A stretch of 64,000 bases of DNA from a virus: IMG/VR virus record IMGVR_UViG_3300010885_081169, positions 1-64,000 of that record, one strand, 5' to 3'. Below are positions 15,945-24,809 of this stretch, piece after piece; position 1 is the first letter of the stretch, and each line of letters starts with the position of its first letter. A model generated the notes under the pieces. The model was not told where the DNA came from, ran no database searches, and saw only the letters and a program-made list of their open reading frames with translations. A program made the translations under genes and the position numbers.

Positions 15945-16742
15945 ATGTTCCCAACCCAAAAGCCACACGTATCTTACTCTGAAATCAAGACCTGGAAGGA
16001 GTGTCCATGGCGTCACAAGCTGGCTCAGATCGACAAGGTCGATCTTTCGAAGCCATCTCCCAATCTTGACTTTGGAACCATAGTCCACGCCGAGCTCGAG
16101 AACTTCCTGACAACCAGGACCATGAATCCTGACAATGTCGAGGCTGAGATTCGCCGCGTGTGGGCGGAGAAGAAGTTTGATGAGCTTCCTGACGCCAAGA
16201 AGAATGGACTTGTCGACAGCTGGGTCAAGTGGGCTCGTCAGATCCTTGATGAAGTTCCAGCTTTCCTTGATCAGAATTTTCCTAATTGGGTCGCAATAGA
16301 GGCTGAGCATGCACTCTATGAGGATATCCCTGGGCAGGAGATCAAGTTCAAGGGATTCATCGACGGTCTCATTGAGTGCGATGGCAAGCGGGGTCGGGTC
16401 TACTGGGTGATCGACTGGAAGACTTCCAGTGCCCGTGGATGGAGCACAGACAAACGCCGAGACTTCAATGTCCTGGCACAGATCGCTCTCTACAAGTCTT
16501 TCTGGCGAGCCAAGAAGTCTTTGCCGTCAAAGGACGTGAAGTGCGGCTATGTTCTTCTCAAGAAGGGCGTGAAGCCTGGACGCTCCTGTGAGCTGTTCAC
16601 AGTCTCGGTCGGGCCAACCGTTGAAGAGAAGGCGAGGAAGATGGTTGCCAACATGATCGCCTCAGTGAAGCGCGGACTCTTCATGAAGAATCGAGAGTCC
16701 TGTAAGTACTGTGACTACCATCAGACTAAGTATTGCACTTGA
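15945..16742 (+). CDS. PD-(D/E)XK nuclease with probable Fe-S cluster (RecB/Cas4-like)
   Basis: The 265-residue protein has all core motifs of a RecB-type PD-(D/E)XK nuclease: SYSEIKTWKECPWRHK at the N-terminus, GTIVHAELE (H48), GFIDGLIE (D140), VIDWKTS (D157, K159) and LAQIALY (Q179). Cys 20, 253, 256 and 264 have the spacing expected for a 4Fe-4S cluster as in AddB and Cas4. Such phage enzymes are 5'-3' or 3'-5' exonucleases for recombination or host DNA breakdown. It is separated from the sugar operon by 36 bp and is not itself a sugar enzyme. No Cas1/Cas2 or repeats are present, so it is not a CRISPR Cas4. Confidence 0.82.
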   Translation: MFPTQKPHVSYSEIKTWKECPWRHKLAQIDKVDLSKPSPNLDFGTIVHAELENFLTTRTMNPDNVEAEIRRVWAEKKFDELPDAKKNGLVDSWVKWARQILDEVPAFLDQNFPNWVAIEAEHALYEDIPGQEIKFKGFIDGLIECDGKRGRVYWVIDWKTSSARGWSTDKRRDFNVLAQIALYKSFWRAKKSLPSKDVKCGYVLLKKGVKPGRSCELFTVSVGPTVEEKARKMVANMIASVKRGLFMKNRESCKYCDYHQTKYCT

Positions 16743-16756
16743 TCTCCTTTAAACCA

Positions 16757-16791
16757 TCTAGAGCCATTGATAGTTTTGCAAAGGTTCTAGA
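16757..16791 (+). promoter_or_regulatory. Hairpin overlapping the ribosome binding site of the first GT4 gene
   Basis: TCTAGAGCC at 16757-16765 can pair with GGTTCTAGA at 16783-16791: nine pairs with one G-U, across a 17-base loop. The 3' arm overlaps the Shine-Dalgarno AGAGGA (16789-16794) of the gene starting at 16797. The folded form could hide the ribosome binding site. There is no T run, so it is not a standard terminator. Confidence 0.4.
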
Positions 16792-16796
16792 GGAAT

Positions 16797-18050
16797 ATGA
16801 GCAAGAAGAAAATACTACTTTTGTCTGATCACGCACTGAGCACTTCTGGCGTGGGAACTCAGAGCCGCCACCTGGTGAACGGCCTGATTGCAAAGGGCGA
16901 GTGGACTGTTAGACAGTTCGGCGCTGCGGTCAAGCACGATAACTACGACGCGATACAGGTCAACCCAGACTTCATCATAAAGCCAATAGACGGATTTGGG
17001 GATAGAGATTTGATCAGGAAGACTTTGGCTGCCGAAAAGCCAGATGTCATCTTCCTGTTCACGGACCCCAGGTTCTTCTATTGGCTTTTTGAGATGGAAG
17101 ATGAAGTACACCAGGTCTGTCCGATCGTTTGGTGGCATGTATGGGACAATCACCCGTATCCAGAGTTCAACTCGCCGTTCTATGAGGCGACTGATCTGAT
17201 CAATTGCCACTCTCACATGACTTATGAGCTCATCAGGGAAAAGTTCCCTGAGAAGACGAACTTCATTCCCCACGCTCTTCCTGATTCCGTCTACTATCAG
17301 ATGCCAGAAGATCAGGTCAAGATCCACAAGAGAAACATTCTTGGACCTGCCAGAGAAGATCACTTTGTTACTTTCTGGATGAACAGGAATGCTAGGCGCA
17401 AGCGCCCTTCTGACGTGCTTTGGGCCTGGAAAAAGATGCTTGATATTCTCAAGTCTCGTGGAGACGCAAATCCGAAAGCGACTCTCGTGATGCACACGGA
17501 TCCAAAAGACATGGAAGGCCCGAATCTCTACTCGGTCGCCGAGCAGTTGGAGCTTAGAGACACCGTAGTCTTCTCTCCAGATCGCGTCGGGTTTGAGCAG
17601 ATCAACATCCTCCACAATGTTTCGGACTGTTGTCTCAACATATCTTACGCAGAGGGATTTGGTCTAGCAACGTTAGAGGCCATGCAGTGCGGCAGGCCAA
17701 TCATTGCTGCAAAGACTGGAGGCCTGACAAGGCAAGTTGTAGACCACAGAGATGGATCTGAGAATGGAATCGCTCTAGAGATCCGGCAGAAGACGCTTGT
17801 AGGATCTCAGCACGTTCCCTACATCTATGAAGACTTTTGCGATATCGATGAGACCGCGCAAGCCCTTGTGAAGATGTACGACATGGGATTTGACAAGAGG
17901 CGTGAGCTCGGCACAAAGGCCAAGAGCTATGTCAAGAGCGAATTCTCTTACCAGAAGACAGTCGATCTTTGGCATGAGACCCTAAAGAAGACTGTAGAAG
18001 ACTGGAAGACTACTAAGAAGAGCCGCTGGAATCTCAAGGAGGTCAAGTGA
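16797..18050 (+). CDS. GT4 family glycosyltransferase (GT-B)
   Basis: The 417-residue protein has a two-domain GT-B layout. The N-terminal half starts KKILLLSDHALSTSGVGTQSRHLVNGL, the usual GT4 acceptor-side glycine loop. The C-terminal half has FWMNRNARRKRPSDVLWAW, LVMHTDP, and the nucleotide-sugar site SYAEGFGLATLEAMQCGRPI (E-x7-E) near 278-298. The family is retaining and uses NDP-sugars. It is placed after the nuclease gene with its own ribosome binding site, and shares GTGA overlap with a second GT4. It probably works with the sugar operon upstream, though it could glycosylate a different target such as DNA or a structural protein. Confidence 0.85.
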   Translation: MSKKKILLLSDHALSTSGVGTQSRHLVNGLIAKGEWTVRQFGAAVKHDNYDAIQVNPDFIIKPIDGFGDRDLIRKTLAAEKPDVIFLFTDPRFFYWLFEMEDEVHQVCPIVWWHVWDNHPYPEFNSPFYEATDLINCHSHMTYELIREKFPEKTNFIPHALPDSVYYQMPEDQVKIHKRNILGPAREDHFVTFWMNRNARRKRPSDVLWAWKKMLDILKSRGDANPKATLVMHTDPKDMEGPNLYSVAEQLELRDTVVFSPDRVGFEQINILHNVSDCCLNISYAEGFGLATLEAMQCGRPIIAAKTGGLTRQVVDHRDGSENGIALEIRQKTLVGSQHVPYIYEDFCDIDETAQALVKMYDMGFDKRRELGTKAKSYVKSEFSYQKTVDLWHETLKKTVEDWKTTKKSRWNLKEVK

Positions 18051-19201
18051 AAGTACTGTGCCGAGCACCGCTGCTCACCTTATCTGGTTACGGAAATCAC
18101 TCGAGGCAAGTCTTCCGCTGGCTTCTTGACCAAAAGGGAATTGACCTCCGCTGTCAGGTCTTGAACTGGGGAATCACACCCTGGATGATAAACCCCGACA
18201 TGGAAGATGGACTCATCGGCGAGATCATGAAGAGGACTGCGCCGATAAATGAAAAGTTCGACGTCTCTGTTCAGCTCCAGCTTCCAAATGAGTGGGATCC
18301 AAGCCTCGCAAAGGTAAACATTGGACTCTCAGCCTTTGTTGAGACTGATAAGTGCAACCCACAGTGGCTTGAAGCATGCAACAACATGAGCCACGTTGTA
18401 GTTCCCTCTACGTTCGTCAAATCGACAATCGAGAGGACTGGAAGGGTCAACACTCCGATTTCCGTGGTCCACGAGTGCTTTCCAGAAGATATTCTCAAGA
18501 GTCCAGATCCTCTTGATATCGATGTCCAGACTGACTTCAACTTTCTCATGTTCGGACAGATCACTGGGAACAACCCTGAGAACGACCGAAAGAACACGTT
18601 CTACACCATCAAGTGGCTTTGCGAGCTGTTTAGAAATGATCCCAAGGTTGGCATCATCATCAAGACCAACCATGGCAGCAACTGCACTCTTGATAGAAAG
18701 CACACTGAGAACATGTTACGCCAGCTTCTTAAGGAAGTTCGACAGGGTCCATTCCCTAGATTCCACCTTCTTCACGGCGAGATGACTACTTCTGAAGTTG
18801 CATCTCTGTACAAGAATGAGAAGATCAAGGCCCTCATTACAGCGACAAGAGGCGAGGGATTTGGTCTTCCCATCTTGGAAGCGGCTGCAAGCGATGTTCC
18901 TGTGATTGCCACAAACTGGTCTGGACACCTTGACTTCATGAACCTTGGGAAGTTTGTGAAGCTTGAGAACCAGCTGACTGATGTGCACCAGAGCAAAATT
19001 GATGGAACGATATTTGTTCCTGGAATGAAGTGGGCATCAGTATCTGAACAAGAGTTCAAGAAGAAGGTCACTAAGTTCAGAGAATCAAGCGCGGTGCCGA
19101 AGGAATGGGCCATTGATCTCGGTGACAAGGTCCGGAAAAATTTCTCTCACGCCGCAATTTCTGAGAGCTACGACAGGGAGATAGGACGGTACTTCAGATG
19201 A
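18047..19201 (+). CDS. GT4-like glycosyltransferase
   Basis: The 384-residue protein is a second GT-B enzyme. The N-terminus CRAPLLTLSGYGNHSRQVFRWL fits the GT4 opening. FLMFGQITGNNPENDRKNTF is the linker strand and ATRGEGFGLPILEAAASDVPV near 265-285 carries the E-x7-E nucleotide-sugar motif. It overlaps the preceding GT4 (GTGA) and the following small gene (ATG within the stop region), implying a unit. The two GT4 proteins are clearly different in sequence. Acceptor unknown. Confidence 0.82.
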   Translation: MKVLCRAPLLTLSGYGNHSRQVFRWLLDQKGIDLRCQVLNWGITPWMINPDMEDGLIGEIMKRTAPINEKFDVSVQLQLPNEWDPSLAKVNIGLSAFVETDKCNPQWLEACNNMSHVVVPSTFVKSTIERTGRVNTPISVVHECFPEDILKSPDPLDIDVQTDFNFLMFGQITGNNPENDRKNTFYTIKWLCELFRNDPKVGIIIKTNHGSNCTLDRKHTENMLRQLLKEVRQGPFPRFHLLHGEMTTSEVASLYKNEKIKALITATRGEGFGLPILEAAASDVPVIATNWSGHLDFMNLGKFVKLENQLTDVHQSKIDGTIFVPGMKWASVSEQEFKKKVTKFRESSAVPKEWAIDLGDKVRKNFSHAAISESYDREIGRYFR

Positions 19202-19524
19202 TGGGCACTGTTGTATCTCTTAGCGTGATATGTATCGTTTTGCTGGTTTTGCTGATAGTTTCTCTGTACTTCAACTATAAGCATGGCCTGATGATTCTCA
19301 AGATAGTTGACAGGATCGAATCTTCTCTTGACATCTTAGATGAGAGATATGCTTCGATTTCTGAGATACTGCAAATCCCACTGTTCTTCGATAGCCCGCA
19401 GGTACGAGCCGTGCTTGAGGACATCAGAATCTGTAGAGATGCCATTCTGAAGGTCGCCAACCTCATCGGCAAAGTAGAGGAAGTGCAACTAGAGGAGGGT
19501 TCAAATGCTGAAGAAAAGAACTAG
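19198..19524 (+). CDS. Small single-pass membrane protein of unknown function
   Basis: The 108-residue protein begins with a hydrophobic segment at residues about 5-26 (VVSLSVICIVLLVLLIVSLYF), followed by a helical, charged domain with acidic C-terminus (QLEEGSNAEEKN). This suggests an N-in or N-out anchored protein facing one side of the inner membrane. It overlaps both the GT4 gene and gp55. No holin or Rz motif is recognised, and a single TM with a long soluble domain is unlike most holins. Confidence 0.6.
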   Translation: MMGTVVSLSVICIVLLVLLIVSLYFNYKHGLMILKIVDRIESSLDILDERYASISEILQIPLFFDSPQVRAVLEDIRICRDAILKVANLIGKVEEVQLEEGSNAEEKN

Positions 19525-20254
19525 GCGCTCCAAGAAGTCAGGGACAGACGGTCCTAATTTCTACTTTGACAGCAAGACCCAGCAGGGGATAGTGGAGTTC
19601 CAAAATACTCCAGACCACCTCGCAAGGGCAGTTGTTTACGAACAGCAGATCATGCCAGCGTTCAATACGCTGGTTGAGAACCTGATCCTCATCTATGGAT
19701 TCTCCAGAGATGACAGCTTTTCAGTGCTCAAGAACGACTGCGTCTCATTCCTGTATGAGACACTTCACAAGTTCGACAGCTCAAGAGGCACCAAGGCCTT
19801 CTCATACTTCAACGTTGTGGCAAAGAACTGGCTGATCTTGAACTCTCGCCGGAAGAAAAAGAACCGCGATAATCACGTCAGCATCAACGACACCGATAGG
19901 CTCTCGAAGAGAGATGAGTACCTGATAGCCAGCAGTCAGATCTCACCGTCGCCTGATGATGTCATGATCGACCGCGAGAAGCGAGGTGAGATCATGCGTA
20001 TCCTCCACGGTATCAAGAGCCGTGTCGAGAGCGAAAATGATGTGTCCTGCATTAACGCCGTCATAACTGTCCACGAGAACCTAGACAATCTAGACTTTTT
20101 GAACAAGAGGGCTATTTATGTCTATGTGAGAGACATTTCTGGCCTGAATTCCAAACAGCTTTCGTCATCAATGTCGATGATAAGGCGGCTGTACAAGGAC
20201 GTTCAGAGAGAAATTTACCTCGAGGACTCAGGGAGAAAAGATGAATCACGTTGA
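19505..20254 (+). CDS. gp55: Late-transcription sigma factor, T4 gp55-like
   Basis: The 249-residue protein is a divergent sigma70-region-2 protein of the gp55 type: HKFDSSRGTKAFSYFNVVAKNWLIL near 95-120 corresponds to sigma region 2 (core binding and -10 recognition), followed by SRRKKKNRDNH and a helical C-terminal half. In T4, gp55 binds host RNA polymerase core and, with gp33 and the gp45 clamp, directs late promoter recognition. T4 gp55 is 185 residues; this one has longer N- and C-termini. It is encoded just before the baseplate block. I saw no clear TATAAATA late promoters in the window, so its promoter may differ. Confidence 0.78.
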   Translation: MLKKRTRRSKKSGTDGPNFYFDSKTQQGIVEFQNTPDHLARAVVYEQQIMPAFNTLVENLILIYGFSRDDSFSVLKNDCVSFLYETLHKFDSSRGTKAFSYFNVVAKNWLILNSRRKKKNRDNHVSINDTDRLSKRDEYLIASSQISPSPDDVMIDREKRGEIMRILHGIKSRVESENDVSCINAVITVHENLDNLDFLNKRAIYVYVRDISGLNSKQLSSSMSMIRRLYKDVQREIYLEDSGRKDESR

Positions 20255-20600
20255 CGTTGCAGATCTCCAAGAGGTTAAGCTCAATAAGATCAAGCAATTT
20301 TCTGAGCTGCTTGACACCATCACGACCACCGAGGACAAGAAAAAGGCGCTTTGGAAGGAGATCTACGAGAATGCGATCTCTGACCGACAGAACGCCTTCC
20401 TGCTATTCCACGAAGCTTATGGAAACATGCAGAATTCAGTTGCTGAGCACATTGCTGTTGGACCGATCCTGAACAAGTACATCGAGAGAATGGCAAAGAG
20501 CAATGAACAGCTCATCAAGCTTGCTGAGCTAGTCTCTGAAGCTGAGGCTCAGAACGCAAAGATAGACCCCGACGACGTCTTCAGCAAGATCAAGGACTGA
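20241..20600 (+). CDS. Small helical protein of unknown function after gp55
   Basis: The 119-residue, mostly alpha-helical protein (LQEVKLNKIKQFSELLDTI, KKALWKEIYENAISDRQNAF, AKSNEQLIKLAELVSEAEA) has no Cys and ends with an acidic tail. It starts inside gp55 after GGGAGAAAAG and its TGA overlaps the next ATG. Similar small proteins occur near gp55 and baseplate genes in marine T4-like phages. A gp33-like or small-terminase role has not been shown and the sequence does not carry the C-terminal motif of T4 gp33. Confidence 0.6.
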   Translation: MNHVDVADLQEVKLNKIKQFSELLDTITTTEDKKKALWKEIYENAISDRQNAFLLFHEAYGNMQNSVAEHIAVGPILNKYIERMAKSNEQLIKLAELVSEAEAQNAKIDPDDVFSKIKD

Positions 20601-22147
20601 TGTCTGACGTACGCAATAAGTCTGCTCCAGGTCCAGCCTCTCCGTCTACTGCCGGCGCGGGAGGCGGAAAGATACTGTACCGCGCTGTGGTCTCAGAATT
20701 CATAGGTGACCCATCGGTATTCACGGCAGAGAAGCTGGCACTCCTCAAGCCTACGATTGGAAATGAGAACTATCTTCTCACCTGTCCTAGAAATTCCTGC
20801 ATAGTCAGGATTGTGACGGACAACTTTGATAAGCAGGGAAAGGCAATGATTGCCTACCCGCTGTTTCCTCCGCATATCTGCATGCCAATCAAGCCTGGAG
20901 AGCAGGTCTGGCTCATATCTGAAGGATCAGACGGGGTCGGACCTCTACCCTACTGGATTTCAAGAATTCCAGAGAATTCAGCCATCGATGACCTGAACTT
21001 CACCCATGGTGACAGGAAGCTAGCTCTCTCAACTTCTCTCTCGACCGCAGAGAAATCTGACAAGTCTGCATCTTCTGGCGGGAATAAAATACCCAGCTTC
21101 GAAAATGGCGATGGAACGATTGCTCGCGCTACTCTTAGGTTAGATGACGTAAAGAAGAACCCATATGATGACCTGATCGCAGGCTCTGAGTCGTACAAGG
21201 ACCTCGCACTAGAGCCTGTGCCTCGCTTCACAAAGAGACCAGGTGACATGACTATCCAGGGCTCTAACAACACGCTCATATGCCTTGGTGAGGAGCGCGG
21301 CTGGGGAGCAGACTCAGAGCCTGACAAGTCAAAGACGAGCAACGCGATAAAAACAGAAGACCAGAGAAAGATCTTGCAAGCGGGCGCAATTGACATAGTC
21401 GTTGGCCGCGGCAGGTTCTTACCGGCAAGTCCAACGAGTGAGAGCGCAGCTGGAGAGGACCCTAAGCTCACCGCGCCAAGGGTCATAGCAAACTCTAGGA
21501 AATTTAACGAGCTCGATAAGAATCCCGGAATCAACAAGATAAAGCCAGGGCTAGCCTCTGAGGGAGATCCAGATCTAGTCAACGATTCTTCTAGGGTGTA
21601 CCTCTCTATGCGGTCTTCAGGAGACTTGCAGTTCGGAATTGACACTGCCAACGAGAGGATGGCAAAGCCCTTCGAGTCCCCAATTGAGGACATCGCTGAC
21701 TCTCCGTTTGCAGTGATCAAGTCTGATCAAGTTCGAATCATCGCAAGAAAGAATGAAGAGCAGACCATAAATGGCGGAATTAGAATCGTCAAAGAGGGAA
21801 CTCCATCAGAAGATCTTGCAGTTATTGCTCTTCTGCCAGACGGTACCGTCCAGGTAAGCGGAAGCAAGATCTTCTTGGGACGCACAAAAGACGATGGTGG
21901 AGCTGGCGGTGGACCCGGACCAGGAGAGGGTCAGCCATATGTCAAGTACCAGCAGCTTGAAGACCTGCTCAAGGCAATTATCGCAGACATCAAGACTTTC
22001 TGCGATACGCTGAGCACCCACACTACGCCAGGGTACGGCGCGCCATCTCCTCAAATTCTGTCAGCCCAAGCAGCGCTCAAGGCTGCCATGGCAACTCGAG
22101 AGAGCGAGATAGCAAACATCAAATCTGAAAGGATATTTGGAGAGTAG
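20600..22147 (+). CDS. Baseplate hub/central spike candidate (OB-fold, gp5-like position)
   Basis: The 515-residue virion protein has a probable N-terminal OB-fold: LYRAVVSEFIGDP, CIVRIVTDNFDKQGKAMIAYPLFPPH, KPGEQVWLISEG and LPYWISRIP resemble the N-terminal domain of T4 gp5 and related spike proteins. A long linker with Pro/Ser/Asp follows, then a beta-rich region (VRIIARKNEEQTINGGIRIV, DLAVIALLPDGTVQVSGSKI) that could form a spike prism, and a helical C-terminus. No lysozyme domain like that of T4 gp5 is visible. It sits directly before gp25 and gp6, which supports a hub role. Assignment is by pattern and position. Confidence 0.5.
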   Translation: MSDVRNKSAPGPASPSTAGAGGGKILYRAVVSEFIGDPSVFTAEKLALLKPTIGNENYLLTCPRNSCIVRIVTDNFDKQGKAMIAYPLFPPHICMPIKPGEQVWLISEGSDGVGPLPYWISRIPENSAIDDLNFTHGDRKLALSTSLSTAEKSDKSASSGGNKIPSFENGDGTIARATLRLDDVKKNPYDDLIAGSESYKDLALEPVPRFTKRPGDMTIQGSNNTLICLGEERGWGADSEPDKSKTSNAIKTEDQRKILQAGAIDIVVGRGRFLPASPTSESAAGEDPKLTAPRVIANSRKFNELDKNPGINKIKPGLASEGDPDLVNDSSRVYLSMRSSGDLQFGIDTANERMAKPFESPIEDIADSPFAVIKSDQVRIIARKNEEQTINGGIRIVKEGTPSEDLAVIALLPDGTVQVSGSKIFLGRTKDDGGAGGGPGPGEGQPYVKYQQLEDLLKAIIADIKTFCDTLSTHTTPGYGAPSPQILSAQAALKAAMATRESEIANIKSERIFGE

Positions 22148-22414
22148 ATGCCAATAGCCGCGCCGGGCAAATCCATTATGCAGCAGTCGATAAGGGCTGC
22201 CTTTGTGAAGGCCAAAGATGCTGGTGCCCAGGACGGTGCTGATCCTGACCAGATTACTGCAGAGCTTGCCTCAGATATTGCCGCTGCGGTAGATGCTTAC
22301 GTCACCACAATTGTAGTGACAGTCAATGTGTCACCGGGAATACCCGTGACAACTGCTGGATCTCCGTCGGCTCAAGTGGGAGCTACCACAGGACCTGGAG
22401 TCGGAGTTTCGTAA
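22148..22414 (+). CDS. Small structural protein near the baseplate spike, unknown
   Basis: The 88-residue protein has a helical N-terminal half (MQQSIRAAFVKAKDAGAQ, ITAELASDIAAAVDAYVT) and a Gly/Pro/Val-rich end (VSPGIPVTTAGSPSAQVG). It starts one base after the spike candidate's stop. Small proteins of this type often lie next to spike and gp25 genes and may cap or chaperone the hub. It lacks a PAAR repeat signature. Function unassigned. Confidence 0.55.
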   Translation: MPIAAPGKSIMQQSIRAAFVKAKDAGAQDGADPDQITAELASDIAAAVDAYVTTIVVTVNVSPGIPVTTAGSPSAQVGATTGPGVGVS

Positions 22415-22463
22415 GCAAGCACACTGAAAAAGCGGTTCGACAATACTTAGAAGGTAAGATACC

Positions 22464-22958
22464 ATGCCACAGCAGAACCGCACAGTCTATGACTTCAAGT
22501 CAGTTGGAGAGAGAGTCTCGCCCTACCGGCAGAACAACCGGTTGGACGACGAGGTCATCAATCCAATTGGCATCAAGACGCCAGTCCAGCTCGGCGGCGA
22601 GAAAGAGGGATTTCTCGCCATGCATTACAATCTAAAAGATACCATCCAGGACAATCTCAAGAACCTGATCTTGACAAATCACGGTGAGAGGCTTGGAAAC
22701 TATTACTTTGGCGCAAACCTTAAAGAGCTGCTCACTGAGCTTGGCTCTGAAGACGGTGACATAGAAGCAATCTCTAGGATCAAGGCTGCAATCAAGAGGT
22801 ACATGCCATTTGTCGAGCCCCAGACATTTGAGACAGGGAGGCTGGCGCTGCTTACCACACAAGATCTTACGGCAATATCCATCAAGATCACATACTCTAT
22901 TCCGAACTTGAGAGTTACGAATCAGGGTCTAGAAGTTATCATGTACATGGCGGCATAA
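22464..22958 (+). CDS. gp25: Baseplate wedge subunit gp25 (GPW/gp25 family)
   Basis: The 164-residue protein is typical of the gp25 family. The core LKDTIQDNLKNLILTNHGERLGNYYFGANLKELL contains the family's T-x-x-GER motif near 70-76; AISRIKAAIKRYMPFVE and an amphipathic C-terminal strand ISIKITYSIP follow. In T4, gp25 bridges gp6 and the sheath initiator at the inner baseplate. Gene order gp25-gp6 matches T4. A 49-bp gap precedes it, with a modest AAGG ribosome site. Confidence 0.88.
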   Translation: MPQQNRTVYDFKSVGERVSPYRQNNRLDDEVINPIGIKTPVQLGGEKEGFLAMHYNLKDTIQDNLKNLILTNHGERLGNYYFGANLKELLTELGSEDGDIEAISRIKAAIKRYMPFVEPQTFETGRLALLTTQDLTAISIKITYSIPNLRVTNQGLEVIMYMAA

Positions 22959-24809
22959 ATGGCGACACTAAAGACCACATCACTGAACAGTCGGTTCAGC
23001 CAGAAGACCTACCTCGCAAAGGATTTTGCCGGATTCAGAGCAGATCTCCTCACCTATGCGAGGAACTATTTTGGCGAGCAGATCCAGGACTTCAACGAGG
23101 CTTCTCTCGGTGGAATGTTCCTTGAGCTGGCTGCCTACGTCGGCGACTCCATGTCGTTCTACCTGGACCACCAGTTCAATGAGCTTGATCCTGGAACGGC
23201 TGTAGAGTCAGTCAACATTCAGGCGCATGCTAGAAACGCTGGAGTAAAAGCCATCGGCGCGGCTCCTGCCGTTGCAAACGTGACTTTCTACATCGAGGTG
23301 CCAGCTCTCCTCTCTGAGGATGGAGAATATCTGCCAGACAGTTCTGCGCTGCCCATCATAGGGTCTGGCACGACAATGTCAAGCGGAGCCGGCGTCAAGT
23401 TCAGGATCGACTCCGAGCTTGACTTTGGTGAAACTGACAGCTATGGAACTCTCTACGCCAAGTACGTTGTTGGAGAGCTCGGTGATGATGGAAATCCATC
23501 GACGTTCATCGTAAGCAGGTCGATAGAGGCTGTCTCTGGAGAGACTAAAGTCGAGTCTTTCCTAATCTCTGACAGCTTTGTCCCGTTCAGGACGATAAAC
23601 CTTGCAAATCCCGACGTCACGCAGATCATTGAAGTCAAGGACTCAGACGATGAAGACTACTATGAGGTCGAATCTCTGTCTCAGGACGTGGTCTACAAGA
23701 GGATCAAGAATTACGGATATGACGACGACCTCGTCTCAGAGTCGCTACAGATCATACCCGCTCCGAGAAGATTCACTGCGACCATGAACATAACGAATCG
23801 ACTCACCACGCTCCAGTTTGGATCTGGTGATGCGACCTCTCTGGACGATGATATTCTGCCAGACCCGTCAGAGCTAGCCCTCCCGCTTTACGGAAAGAGG
23901 ACGCTCAGCAGGTTCTCGATTGATCCAACTTCCCTATTGCAGACCAAGACGCTTGGCACAGCCCCGAGAAACACAACACTCAGAGTCACGTACCGCTATG
24001 GTGGTGGACTGAACCACAACGTGGGCGCAAATACAATCAGGACAATATCGAACCTGATAATAGACTTCCCAAGGAGCCCAACGCTTGCAGTGTCAAATGC
24101 GGTGGTTACAAGCATCGATGTGAGGAACGAAGAGGAGGCCAGAGGCGGCGCTTCTGCAATGAGCCTCGAGGACCTGCGCTCTATGATATTTGCGGCCAGG
24201 AACCAGCAGTCGAGAATTGTGACGCAGGAAGACTTGATATCCAGAGTCTACACACTGCCGTCAAACTTTGGTAGGGTATACCGAGCCAGTGTGGCAAAGA
24301 GCACAGACAATCCTCTGGCATCCAGGCTGTACCTGATTGGAAAGAACTCCTCAGATGAGCTCACTCACACATCAGACACCCTAAAGAAGAACCTTGCCAC
24401 GTACCTGAACGACTTCAGACTTGTCTCAGATGCGGTCGACATCTTGGACGCGACCGTCATCAACTACAAGGTGAACTTCTCGATCATCTGCACGCCAAAC
24501 TCCAACAAGAATGTTGTGGTCGCAAATGTGATCAACGCACTCAAGGAAAAGCTCGACAGGAAGTATTACCAGATTGACCAGCCGATAATCGAAGCTGACC
24601 TCATCAACTCGATAATCAATGTGTCCGGAGTGCTATCTCTTGTCAGCCTCACGCTTACTGGCCTCACGGGAGTCATTCTTGAGCGCACATACAGCGATTT
24701 CTCTCTTGACTTCCAGAAGTCCAAGCTGAATGGCTTGTATCTTGGCCCTCAGGGTTCCATATTTGAGCTCAAGTATCCGGATAGTGACATCATAGGAGCG
24801 GCCCAGTAA
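22959..24809 (+). CDS. gp6: Baseplate wedge subunit gp6 (baseplate J-like)
   Basis: The 616-residue protein follows gp25 directly. The N-terminus (DFAGFRADLLTYARNYFGEQ, SLGGMFLELAAYVGDSMSFYLDHQFNE, HARNAGVKAIGAAPAVANVTFYI) has the conserved pattern of gp6 and gpJ baseplate wedge proteins. A middle beta domain and a C-terminal segment with AASAM-type loop (EEARGGASAMSLEDLRSMIFAARNQQSRIVTQEDLIS) are also family-typical. gp6 dimers form the inner ring of the baseplate and drive sheath contraction. Length is close to T4 gp6 (660). High confidence. Confidence 0.87.
   Translation: MATLKTTSLNSRFSQKTYLAKDFAGFRADLLTYARNYFGEQIQDFNEASLGGMFLELAAYVGDSMSFYLDHQFNELDPGTAVESVNIQAHARNAGVKAIGAAPAVANVTFYIEVPALLSEDGEYLPDSSALPIIGSGTTMSSGAGVKFRIDSELDFGETDSYGTLYAKYVVGELGDDGNPSTFIVSRSIEAVSGETKVESFLISDSFVPFRTINLANPDVTQIIEVKDSDDEDYYEVESLSQDVVYKRIKNYGYDDDLVSESLQIIPAPRRFTATMNITNRLTTLQFGSGDATSLDDDILPDPSELALPLYGKRTLSRFSIDPTSLLQTKTLGTAPRNTTLRVTYRYGGGLNHNVGANTIRTISNLIIDFPRSPTLAVSNAVVTSIDVRNEEEARGGASAMSLEDLRSMIFAARNQQSRIVTQEDLISRVYTLPSNFGRVYRASVAKSTDNPLASRLYLIGKNSSDELTHTSDTLKKNLATYLNDFRLVSDAVDILDATVINYKVNFSIICTPNSNKNVVVANVINALKEKLDRKYYQIDQPIIEADLINSIINVSGVLSLVSLTLTGLTGVILERTYSDFSLDFQKSKLNGLYLGPQGSIFELKYPDSDIIGAAQ

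Noticed and set aside
15945-16742. Cas4 of a phage CRISPR system
   Set aside because: Motifs fit the wider RecB/Cas4 superfamily, but there are no repeats, Cas1 or Cas2 anywhere in the window.
16815-17615. Long open frame (266 codons) on the - strand opposite the first GT4 gene
   Set aside because: It is a shadow of a clear GT4 coding sequence; its translation shows no domain and no ribosome site.
19198-19524. Small membrane protein considered as holin
   Set aside because: Only one membrane segment and a long soluble acidic domain; no lysis genes nearby.
20950-21720. Long - strand open frame (256 codons) opposite the spike candidate
   Set aside because: Ser/Pro-rich translation typical of antisense shadow; no - strand promoter or neighbours.
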